DNA of 64,000 nt from Amycolatopsis sp. 2-15. Its GTDB lineage: Bacteria; Actinomycetota; Actinomycetes; Mycobacteriales; Pseudonocardiaceae. This document shows, piece after piece, positions 54,025-61,380 of this stretch. The notes beneath the pieces were generated by a model, which was given only the letters and a program-made list of their open reading frames with translations, was not told the DNA's origin and did not search any database. The position numbers and the translations under genes were made by a program. Within the stretch, counting starts at the first letter, position 1; every line of letters begins with the position of its first letter. The DNA is taken from assembly GCF_030285625.1 (NCBI RefSeq), contig NZ_CP127294.1, positions 7,410,001 to 7,474,000 on the forward strand. The letters are read 5' to 3'.

Positions 54025-55380
54025 GTGGAAAAGGATCAGAACAGATCGTCTGGTCGGCCCAGGGTTCTGATCGTGGGCTCGACGCCGAACATGTACGCTT
54101 TCATTGCGATTCTGCGGCCGCACGCTGAGTTCATCGCGGCGACGAACTGGCGGAATGTGCCGATGACGTGCGCGAAATCTCGGTGGTGCGACGAGTTCTG
54201 GCCGATCGCTGTTCCGGAACCCACTGAATGGGACGTGTCCTCGGGCGTGCCCGCCGACGGTGCCACGGCCGGATTCGTGAGTTACGTGCTGGAATTGACC
54301 GCGGATCTGCGGATCACGCACATAATACCCGCCAGTGACCAGATGATTTTCTGGCTCTCCGGGCACCGGGCGGCCTTCGGCGACGCCGGCGCCATCCTCT
54401 GCTGCCCGGATTTCGCTGCCACCTCGCTTGTGCAGGACAAGGTCCGGCTCAACGAGTTCGCGGAACAGCGAGGCGTGCCGGTACCGCGCAGGATCCCGGT
54501 GGGAGACGATGACGCCGCGCTGGTCGCGGTTCGGGAAGAGCTGGGCTTCCCGGTGGTGGTGAAGGGGCTGACTTCGGCAGGATCGAGCGGGGTGCGCTAC
54601 GCCGAGGACGCTGGGCAATTGAGCTCAGCCGTACAGGAGCTCCGCAAGAACTCGCCCGCGGTGGCCCTCCACGAGTACATCCCGGGAACCACCGAACCGT
54701 CGGTCACGTTTCTGCTGGACAAGAAGGGGGTCCCGGTCGTCGAGACGTGGCTGCGCAAGGTCCGGTACGCCGACAGCGGGCGGTCTTGCTGCGTGATTTC
54801 GGTGTCACCGCCTCCGATCGCGCCCGCTGTCCGGGAAATGGCCCGGGAGCTGGGAATGATGGGCTGGTGCGCGTTCCAGTTCAAAGCAGACTCCCGGAGT
54901 GGTGAGCTCGTGCTCATCGAGGGAAATCCCCGAAGCGGCAACAACTTCAAGATCCTGGTGGAAATCTGGCGGAGCTTGGGCATCGACGTGGGCAAGCTGA
55001 CACTCGCGGCATGGAATGGCCTGCCGTTGCCACGCCACGTCACCCCGCCAGGACTCGTAGGTGCGTCGGTGCTGGAAGAGCCGACGGCCTTTGTCGTGGC
55101 ACTGAGGGGTCGGCTCAGGGGTTCGTCACGACCTGACAACAAACCGCCCGGCCTGCCGCGGTTCCTCCTGGCGACACTGGCCACCTACCTGCGCCGCCCA
55201 GTTGTCGACGTGGTCACGAAATCGCTGCTGCGCGATCCCTTGTTCTTCGCCGCGGCGGCGAAGCACTTGATTCGCCTCCGATTTCCGCAACCGCAATTCG
55301 TTCCGTGGGGGGACGCGACCTTGCCGCTGCGGCGAGCGAAAAATTGGGACCTCGGCGTGGGTGTGGAGGGCGGAGAATGA
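54025..55380 (+). CDS. ATP-grasp ligase
   Basis: I choose the GTG at 54025, which has GGAGG 6 nt upstream, giving 451 residues; an in-frame ATG at 53944 has no ribosome site and overlaps the promoter. The N-terminal part starts RPRVLIVGSTPNMYAFIAIL. The ATP-grasp core follows with FPVVVKGLTSAGSSGVRYAED (Lys and Gly-rich loop), HEYIPGTTEPSVTFLLD and ELVLIEGNPRSGNN with the metal-binding Glu-x-Asn. Such enzymes join a carboxylate to an amine through an acyl phosphate. Here it could couple the peptide or its fragment to the acid made by the upstream enzymes. The last 100 residues are Arg-rich and hydrophobic. Confidence 0.87.
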   Translation: MEKDQNRSSGRPRVLIVGSTPNMYAFIAILRPHAEFIAATNWRNVPMTCAKSRWCDEFWPIAVPEPTEWDVSSGVPADGATAGFVSYVLELTADLRITHIIPASDQMIFWLSGHRAAFGDAGAILCCPDFAATSLVQDKVRLNEFAEQRGVPVPRRIPVGDDDAALVAVREELGFPVVVKGLTSAGSSGVRYAEDAGQLSSAVQELRKNSPAVALHEYIPGTTEPSVTFLLDKKGVPVVETWLRKVRYADSGRSCCVISVSPPPIAPAVREMARELGMMGWCAFQFKADSRSGELVLIEGNPRSGNNFKILVEIWRSLGIDVGKLTLAAWNGLPLPRHVTPPGLVGASVLEEPTAFVVALRGRLRGSSRPDNKPPGLPRFLLATLATYLRRPVVDVVTKSLLRDPLFFAAAAKHLIRLRFPQPQFVPWGDATLPLRRAKNWDLGVGVEGGE

Positions 55381-56582
55381 CTCGCGGGCAGCCGGGTAGT
55401 CTGTGGAACAAAGCTACCTTCTCCTACCTGGCGGGAACCTTTCTGTCGCAGTCGGGAACGTTCGTGTCCGCGACCGCGCAAAGCTGGGTGATCCTGGCGG
55501 CCACGCACGATCCCCTCAAGCTCGGGTTGTTCACCGCGGCCCGCTTCCTGCCGTCGACCGTGCTGGCTCCAGTGATCGGCAACTTCGTCGACGGACGGCA
55601 CGCGCGTTCGGTAGTGGTCGCGGGCAACCTGGTGCAGGCAGCCATGGCCTTGCTCTGCGTTGCGCTGGCGTTCTCGCCGAATTCACTGCTTTTCGTGCCG
55701 TTTCTGCTCGCCGGCGTGATCAGCCAGATCTTCTCGCTGCTGGAATTCTCCGGCAGACAGGCATTTCTCGGTGCGATCGTGCCTGACGAGCACCGTGCCC
55801 GGTTCACGGGAACGAGCAATTCGGCATCGACGCTCGGCAGGATCGTCGGGCCTGCGATCGCCGGGCTCGTCCTGTCGCTGGGCACCGCCGGTCTCGCGTT
55901 CGCACTGGACGCGATCAGCTTCGTTCTTGCGGTTGTGCTTTTGCCCCGGGGCCTGCACGAGTTGCCGGTGCCGAAGAAGAAGAGCTCGCTGCGCGAGGGT
56001 CTGCGTCTGGTCCTGGGCTTGCCGGAAATTCGGGACCTGCTGCTGATCTTCGCTCTGGTCAGCCTGATCTCGTTCAACGTCGCGACGATGATACCGCTCC
56101 TGGCCGGCTCGGATTACCTCAACAGCCCGGCGGCACTGGCCGCGTTCAACGCGGCGTTCGGCGTTGGTTCGTTCGCGGGGGGCCTGATGCGGACGTTCCT
56201 GAAATCGGCGCCGACCGTCTCGGCGCTGGTCGGGTTGCTGGTGTTCGGGGTGACGTTCGCGATCGTCGGCCTGGTCCACCCATTGTGGGCGGTCGTTGCG
56301 CTGATCGCCGTCAGCGGTGTTGGGAGGTTGATGTTCACCGCCTCCTCGACTGCTGTGCTCATGATTGGCGTCGGCCAGGAACGACGGGGTCTCGTCAGCG
56401 GTCTCTACTCTTTCGTCTTCAACGGCACGACGCCGGTCGGAGCGTTGGTCGTGACCTCGCTGTCGGAGAGCTTGGGTACTCGGACGACGTTCGTCATCTG
56501 CGGCTCAGTCGCTGTCGCCAGCAGCGTTCTGTACGCTGTTTCTCTGCGAGCCCGAAGGGAACACGCATTTGTTTCGGCGTGA
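55377..56582 (+). CDS. MFS exporter
   Basis: The ATG at 55377 overlaps the ligase stop (ATGA) and has GGAGGGCGGAGA upstream; the product is 401 residues. Twelve hydrophobic segments can be counted. The loop after helix 2 reads GNFVDGRHARSVVV, a variant of the G-x-x-x-D-R-x-x-R/K motif. The sequence resembles the EntS/MFS_3 group of drug and siderophore exporters. As the only transporter in the cluster it is the likely export and self-resistance route for the product. Confidence 0.9.
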   Translation: MTRGQPGSLWNKATFSYLAGTFLSQSGTFVSATAQSWVILAATHDPLKLGLFTAARFLPSTVLAPVIGNFVDGRHARSVVVAGNLVQAAMALLCVALAFSPNSLLFVPFLLAGVISQIFSLLEFSGRQAFLGAIVPDEHRARFTGTSNSASTLGRIVGPAIAGLVLSLGTAGLAFALDAISFVLAVVLLPRGLHELPVPKKKSSLREGLRLVLGLPEIRDLLLIFALVSLISFNVATMIPLLAGSDYLNSPAALAAFNAAFGVGSFAGGLMRTFLKSAPTVSALVGLLVFGVTFAIVGLVHPLWAVVALIAVSGVGRLMFTASSTAVLMIGVGQERRGLVSGLYSFVFNGTTPVGALVVTSLSESLGTRTTFVICGSVAVASSVLYAVSLRARREHAFVSA

Positions 56583-57918
56583 TCGGAGATCGGTTTTGGG
56601 ATCCCTGGCAGCGACACTGATTCCGGCCCGCGTCGATTCTGCCGCCGATCCGGCTCTCGCAGTCGCGTTGCGCATTGCCCAGGCGGGCTGCGGTGCGGTC
56701 GCGGCAGACAAGGTGATGGAACGGGGAGCGCGCGAGATAGGGCTGGCGAATCATGCGGAGAGCGGAAGGCTCATCGTCATCGTGCTGGGCAAAGCCGCCA
56801 GAGGCGCGCTCAGCGGGCTGCAGCGTGCCCTGAAAGGGAAAATCCACAGTAGCTTCGCCGTTGGCGGTACCGGTTACCCCGTCCCCGGGCAGGCCAATGC
56901 TTACGCGCTGGGCGACCATCCTTTGCCGGCGGAGAACAGCACGCGCGCTGCCCGCTCGTTGCGGGAGTTCGTCTCAGCGCAGGCCTTGACCAGCCGAGAC
57001 GTCGTAGCCGTGGCGGTGACCGGCGGTGCGACCGCGATGCTCTCGGAGACCATCGCCCCGCTGTGGCCCGGCGACCTGGCCGCGGTGAGCCGTCTGCTCC
57101 TCCGGTCGGGACTCGATGTCACCATCGTCAACGCCGTCCGGCGGACTTGCGCGCCTTTGCTTGCCGGAGGCTTGCTCGATCTTCTTGCTCCGGCGCAGTG
57201 CGTCGGCCTCGTGCTTACCGACAACGTGCAGGTCGGGCTCACCGGTGTGGGGTCAGGCCCGACGTTCGCGACCGAACTGGACTTGCCCTTCGTCAGGTAT
57301 GTCGTTGCTAACGAAGTGCGCGATGACGGCGTCCGTGCCCGCGTGCTCGCTGCGGTTGACAGGGTATCGAGCCGACGCGGCTTCGGCGTGAAGCACAGCA
57401 ATCATGAAGTGGGAGGACCGGGGCTGGCGTTGTCGGCGATGATCGGGGAGGGCCGGGCTCATGGGCTCGCGGTGGAGAGCCTCGGTGCCGCTGTGCAAGG
57501 AGATGTCGAACTGGTCGCCCGGACATTCGCGGACCGGCTGCTCACGTCGGGAACTAATCCTGGCCGACCCGTCGCGGTGCTGGGATGCGGAGAGGTGACT
57601 GTGACTGTGCGTGGTTCAGGACGTGGCGGCCGCTGTCAGGAGCTGGCGTTGCGCTTGGCGCAGGCGTATTCGGGCGGGAATGCATTCACGTTCGTCGCCG
57701 CCGCCACGGACGGTGCCGACTACCTGCCCGGTGTCTCCGGGGCCTGGGTGAGTCACGAAACGTCGAGTAAAGCAGCTTCGCGCTGCCTCGACATCCCGGC
57801 GTTGCTTCGTGCCAACGACTCATACCGGGCGCACGATGCGCTCGGTCAGGTGCTCACGGGTCCTTCTGGCGCCAGCAACACGTGTGACGTGTATGTGGGG
57901 ATCAGTGGCCTGCCCTGA
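56569..57918 (+). CDS. glycerate 2-kinase (MOFRL family)
   Basis: The frame starts at a TTG at 56569 with GAAGGGAAC upstream and overlaps the exporter by 14 bp; the product is 449 residues. LIVIVLGKAARGAL, GDHPLPAENSTRAA, VAVTGGATAML (the Gly-rich ligand loop), GRGGRCQELALRLA and ATDGADYLPG with a final TGPSGASNTCDVYVGI follow the glycerate kinase/MOFRL fold. In the kinase family the motif is usually GGRNQELAL, so Cys replaces Asn here. It would phosphorylate glycerate or a similar hydroxyacid, which links this unit to the ALDH and RraA branch. The changed residue leaves room for a different substrate. Confidence 0.85.
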   Translation: MFRRDRRSVLGSLAATLIPARVDSAADPALAVALRIAQAGCGAVAADKVMERGAREIGLANHAESGRLIVIVLGKAARGALSGLQRALKGKIHSSFAVGGTGYPVPGQANAYALGDHPLPAENSTRAARSLREFVSAQALTSRDVVAVAVTGGATAMLSETIAPLWPGDLAAVSRLLLRSGLDVTIVNAVRRTCAPLLAGGLLDLLAPAQCVGLVLTDNVQVGLTGVGSGPTFATELDLPFVRYVVANEVRDDGVRARVLAAVDRVSSRRGFGVKHSNHEVGGPGLALSAMIGEGRAHGLAVESLGAAVQGDVELVARTFADRLLTSGTNPGRPVAVLGCGEVTVTVRGSGRGGRCQELALRLAQAYSGGNAFTFVAAATDGADYLPGVSGAWVSHETSSKAASRCLDIPALLRANDSYRAHDALGQVLTGPSGASNTCDVYVGISGLP

Positions 57919-58066
57919 TTTTGCTGGACCGGATTGTGCGGGTCGGGTGCTGTGCTTGGTGTTGGCCGAACAGCGGCACAAGTTCTTTTATTCGGCGCGG
58001 TGAACTAAACCTATGTGCCTGTGTGTGGCTGGCGCAGTAGCCCCGGTGGTCGCGTTGACGACGCAT

Positions 58067-58097
58067 CCGGCCGGCGCAGTCAACCTGCGCCGGCCGG
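58067..58097 (+). terminator. 13-bp perfect hairpin ending the cluster
   Basis: CCGGCCGGCGCAG (58067-58079) pairs exactly with CTGCGCCGGCCGG (58085-58097) around a 5-nt loop. It lies 149 bp after the kinase stop, between convergent genes, and can end transcription from either side. Confidence 0.8.
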
Positions 58098-58229
58098 ACC
58101 GGCTCGGCCGTTCCGCTCGGATGGTCGCGAGGGGAGCGACGCCGGAACAGCCAAGACTCAACGCCCGTCACCGGGCCGTAGTTGTGGTCTTCCCTCCCCG
58201 GTCACCGGGCGGCGGTCCTCCCGCCAGCC

Positions 58230-58337
58230 GTCACGGCCGTCACACGGCCTGTGACAGCGACAAACGCGGGTTGACCTGCGACAACGCCTGCGTGACGGCT
58301 GTGACAGCTCGACGGGAGTCCCGTCACAACCGTCACG
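58230..58337. repeat. iteron-like cluster GTCACNNCCGTCAC
   Basis: Three 14-bp copies occur within 108 bp: GTCACGGCCGTCAC (58230-58243, plus), GTCACAGCCGTCAC (58305-58292, minus) and GTCACAACCGTCAC (58323-58336, plus). The last two form an inverted repeat with 15-bp arms and one mismatch around 17 bp. Additional single GTCAC words lie nearby. The third copy overlaps the stop of the wHTH regulator gene. Confidence 0.7.
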
Positions 58338-58731
58338 AGCAGCCGCCTTCAGACGGTTTAGCGCATCGGGCCAGACCCGTCACAGCAAACCGGACGGGCG
58401 GAGCGCGCCGCGCAGTGACGAGTTCGGCGGCTGTGCTCGCGACAGACCGGAGCGCCGTCACGTGCTCGGTCAGCCGATCGAGTCCGAGCGGTGTCAAACG
58501 GAGCACCAGGCTATCTCTCTCGAACCGGGTCTCCAGGTATCCGGCGGCGCGCAGGGTCACCAGGTGCGGCGCGAGACTCCGCCCGCCCACACCCAGAGCG
58601 GTCCCGACCACTACAGCCCTGCGCCAGCGCATGTCCGCCAGCTGGCACAGTACGAACAGCCGGACCGGCAGGAGCAGCAGTGGATCCAGCTCGCGTTGAA
58701 ACGCCGGCACGATCGGCGGGCTCGGCGTCAT
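58333..58731 (-). CDS. winged-helix transcriptional regulator
   Basis: The ATG at 58731 overlaps the preceding stop (ATGA), giving 132 residues. LLPVRLFVLCQLADMRWRRAVVVGTALG leads into a recognition region with LAPHLVTLRAAGYLETRFERDSLVLRLTP, a winged-helix pattern like that of ArsR/MarR-type regulators of the DUF/transcriptional regulator group. It ends a three-gene minus-strand operon and lies beside GTCAC repeats, which could be its sites. The target is unknown. Confidence 0.68.
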   Translation of the reverse strand: MTPSPPIVPAFQRELDPLLLLPVRLFVLCQLADMRWRRAVVVGTALGVGGRSLAPHLVTLRAAGYLETRFERDSLVLRLTPLGLDRLTEHVTALRSVASTAAELVTARRAPPVRFAVTGLARCAKPSEGGCS

Positions 58732-58967
58732 CGGTCGATCGCCGGCCGATCGGCGTCGCCCGGGGTCGGTGCGAGGCGGAGACAGGTCACGCACGGCATC
58801 CCGACCGGGCGTTCCAACAACTCAAGCTCGCCGCGGCCGAACGTCGCGCCGCAATACGCAGTCAGCCGTTCAGGCGCCAGGCCCTCTGCTGAGAGCGGGA
58901 AGACATGGACGACGCGGCGGGATTCGCCGACCGTGCCGGGCAGCGGACGCGCGATGTAGACGGTCAT
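58728..58967 (-). CDS. small Cys-containing protein
   Basis: The ATG at 58967 overlaps the stop of the gene before it and the stop overlaps the start of the gene after it. The product is 79 residues. A single Cys (AYCGATFGRGELELLE) and a later pair (GMPCVTCLRL) form a likely zinc site. The neighbouring gene encodes a similar CGxxxx / PCTTC arrangement. I know such small proteins from the vicinity of XRE regulators in Pseudonocardiales, but no function is established. Confidence 0.62.
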   Translation of the reverse strand: MTVYIARPLPGTVGESRRVVHVFPLSAEGLAPERLTAYCGATFGRGELELLERPVGMPCVTCLRLAPTPGDADRPAIDR

Positions 58968-59404
58968 CGGGTCGGCCGCCGGCGATGGTGGTCGGCGGGA
59001 GCGGGCGCGCTCGGGGTACTGCCCGTTCCCGCCGACGTGGTGGTCCGGCTGTCCTGCTCGGGAATGAACCGCACGCGTTGAGGCGGGCGCGGCAGCAGGG
59101 CGGCCGGAGTCTGGAGACGGCCGAAGACCCAACGCCAGCACGACGGCTTGCGATGGGACGCGGGTTCCGGCGACGGCGTGGCCGTGCGGAGCCAGACCAG
59201 CGACTTGCAGGTAGTGCACGGCCGACCGGGAGGCATCAGGCAGGAGTGGAACAGCACATCGCGGCCGCAGAGCGTGCGGTAGCGGCCTTCGTGGCGCGCG
59301 ATGCCATCGGCCACAGCGTCGTCAGTGACGGCGTGGTCCAGGTTGTCGGCCACGCAGCGGTGCCAGGTCACGTACAAGCGCGAGCCGTGTTCGCCGCTGG
59401 TCAC
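58964..59404 (-). CDS. small zinc-ribbon-like protein
   Basis: I choose the GTG at 59404, which has a GGGGGCGG stretch upstream; the product is 146 residues. LYVTWHRCVADNLDHAV, RYRTLCGRDVLFHSCLMPPGRPCTTCKS gives several Cys and His that could bind zinc. The C-terminal half is Pro/Arg-rich and low in complexity. It opens the three-gene operon. No enzyme family fits. Confidence 0.6.
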   Translation of the reverse strand: MTSGEHGSRLYVTWHRCVADNLDHAVTDDAVADGIARHEGRYRTLCGRDVLFHSCLMPPGRPCTTCKSLVWLRTATPSPEPASHRKPSCWRWVFGRLQTPAALLPRPPQRVRFIPEQDSRTTTSAGTGSTPSAPAPADHHRRRPTR

Positions 59405-59571
59405 ATCCGCCCCCTGGTCTTTGGATCTGTTGAAATCATCCAAACCGGAGAGGCGGGCATGGCCCAGAGCGGAAACGTTGATGTTTCGTGGCGGGGATGT
59501 CGCAGTCAGGGCCATTACCTGCAATGACGGCTGCTACGCTGTGATCACGTCAACCGGGGTGAGGTGGTCGA

Positions 59572-61041
59572 GTGGTCAGCATTCGTCGACGCGAGGAGCT
59601 TGTTTCAGCGCGTAAGGTGGCCGGGCTGACTCAGGAGAACCTTGCCGAGGTGATGGGCGTCGACCGCTCGACAGTCATCCGGTGGGAAGCCGGCGACTAC
59701 GCGCCCCTGCCGTACCAGTGGCCGAAGCTGGCCAAGGTTCTCGGCCGCACCGCGGATGAGCTGCGCGAGCTGATCGGCCTGCGGACGCTGGATGGGACGG
59801 CGGAGCTTGGCTCGGCGCTTGAGCCTGCGTTCGGCTGGCTGGATCGGCACGCTGGGTGGTCTCCCGGTACTGCACGCGGACGCGTGGCAACCGCCGCGCC
59901 GGTGAAGCCGCATTCCGACGCGCCGGCCGGTCGGAGTCGCGTTGCAGCCGCCTTGGCGAACTATTACCGCGACTCGGTTCCCGGGCATGTGCTGTATGCC
60001 GCGCGCTGCGGACAGGTTGACGTCGCGACCAGTGTCCTGACCCGGCCGGACTGGCTGGACCTTGCTTGCCCGTTGACGGCCGAGAACGACCGGATTGTGT
60101 TGTCTGCCAACGAGAATGCGGCACGTGAGCCGGTCGACGAAGTCGGGGCGGTTCGGCGGCTGGCCGAAGCCGCGGCCGACGACGTGCGCATCGCGGACGT
60201 GCCGCTGTATCGGCTCACGGACGTGCAGATCCGACCGGAAATGGTCGGCGGCGACGTCCAGGTGGTGCCGTTCGTCGAGTACGCCCTGAGCATGGATCTT
60301 CTCGAACGGGAGCTACACGATAGCCGCGCGGTACAACCGGGTCGGACGCCGCTCCGGGACCGGTACCTGCCGGATCTTCAGGCCGTGCTCGACCTTCCGG
60401 GACGGCTTTGCGCTGGTGGCGTGCTCGCGTTGACGGCGATCGCACGGCCCGCCGATCCGTTCCGCGGTGAAGCGGACTACCTCCTGCTGGTGCAGGAGCG
60501 CTCGCGGCACGTGGTGAACGCGGCTCGCAGGCTGGCCGTCATCCCGAAGAGCTTCCACGGGCCGCTCGCCGATCAACGCGCCGACGCGCGGATCGGCGCC
60601 ACGCTACGTCGCGAGCTGGAAGAAGAGCTGTTCGGCAGGGGCGACGTCGACCGGACAACCGGCGTCCAGCGGGCCGCCGATCCCATGCACCCGGCCCGAC
60701 TCTCGGCGCCGATGCGGTGGTTGACCGACCAGCCCGGCCGGTTGCGGATGGAGTGCACCGGGTTCGGGTTCAACCTGGTCAGCGGGAACTACGAGTTCGC
60801 CAGCCTGGTCGTGATCGAAGATGAGGAGTTCTGGCCGCGGTTCGGCGGTGACGTCGAAGCGAACTGGGAGGCCGCCGGGCTGCGGCAGTACTCGACGCTC
60901 GACGGAGACCTGATCACCGAACTGATCGGTGACGAAACCTGGAGTAATGAGGGATTGTTCGCATTTCTCCAGGGTCTGCGTCGACTCTCCGAGATCGGCG
61001 GTGAGCGGGTGAGGATTCCCGCAGCCGAATTAGGTCGCTGA
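59572..61041 (+). CDS. XRE-family regulator with NUDIX-like C-terminal domain
   Basis: The product is 489 residues from a GTG at 59572. Residues 1-65 form an XRE helix-turn-helix (ARKVAGLTQENLAEVMGVDRSTVIRWEAGD). The middle part is family-specific. From about residue 290, LALTAIARPADPFRGEADYLLLVQERS and LRRELEEELFG recall a NUDIX domain with a reduced RExxEE box. The NUDIX part may sense a nucleotide-like ligand rather than hydrolyse it. A paralog at 61377-62939 with a different HTH shares this C-terminal part closely. The two are convergent, with a 12-bp overlap to the cupin gene. Confidence 0.82.
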   Translation: MVSIRRREELVSARKVAGLTQENLAEVMGVDRSTVIRWEAGDYAPLPYQWPKLAKVLGRTADELRELIGLRTLDGTAELGSALEPAFGWLDRHAGWSPGTARGRVATAAPVKPHSDAPAGRSRVAAALANYYRDSVPGHVLYAARCGQVDVATSVLTRPDWLDLACPLTAENDRIVLSANENAAREPVDEVGAVRRLAEAAADDVRIADVPLYRLTDVQIRPEMVGGDVQVVPFVEYALSMDLLERELHDSRAVQPGRTPLRDRYLPDLQAVLDLPGRLCAGGVLALTAIARPADPFRGEADYLLLVQERSRHVVNAARRLAVIPKSFHGPLADQRADARIGATLRRELEEELFGRGDVDRTTGVQRAADPMHPARLSAPMRWLTDQPGRLRMECTGFGFNLVSGNYEFASLVVIEDEEFWPRFGGDVEANWEAAGLRQYSTLDGDLITELIGDETWSNEGLFAFLQGLRRLSEIGGERVRIPAAELGR

Positions 61042-61380
61042 CGGCCAGCGGACCGTCAAGACGACCGAATCCGCCAACGCTTCCCAGGAATGGTCAATTC
61101 CAGGACCCCACATGAGGTAATCGCCCGGACGGTTCATAACTTTGCTACCGCCGGTGACTTCCACTCGAAACTCACCTGAGACGAGCATCACCAGCGTGGT
61201 TCGCTGGTCATCGGACGTCCACTCGGGACGCTTATCGCCCGCAGGATGGTTGGCCCACTTGACTTCCACGTCCTTCGACGCTCGAACACCCTGCGACGGA
61301 TCGATGAAGTGGCCGACCAGCCAGCCGCGTGTGTCCGCCGCATCTTCGTTGGCGTTGCCGGCGGTCCAACCGTCAGTCAC
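61030..61380 (-). CDS. small cupin protein
   Basis: The GTG at 61380 overlaps the stop of the XRE-NUDIX gene before it (GTGA); an ATG at 61395 is an alternative. The product is about 116 residues. A jelly-roll pattern is seen: VEVKWANHPAGDKRPEW, TLVMLVSGEFRVEVTGG, MNRPGDYLMWGPGIDHSWEAL. One His-rich turn (GIDHSWEA) may bind a metal or ligand. Coupling to the regulator suggests it makes or senses the signal of that regulator. Confidence 0.75.
   Translation of the reverse strand: MTDGWTAGNANEDAADTRGWLVGHFIDPSQGVRASKDVEVKWANHPAGDKRPEWTSDDQRTTLVMLVSGEFRVEVTGGSKVMNRPGDYLMWGPGIDHSWEALADSVVLTVRWPSAT

Noticed and set aside
58013..58699. 228-codon plus-strand frame after the kinase gene
   Set aside because: It reads through a strong hairpin and the GTCAC repeats, has Arg/Ser-rich shadow composition and lies opposite a motif-bearing regulator gene.
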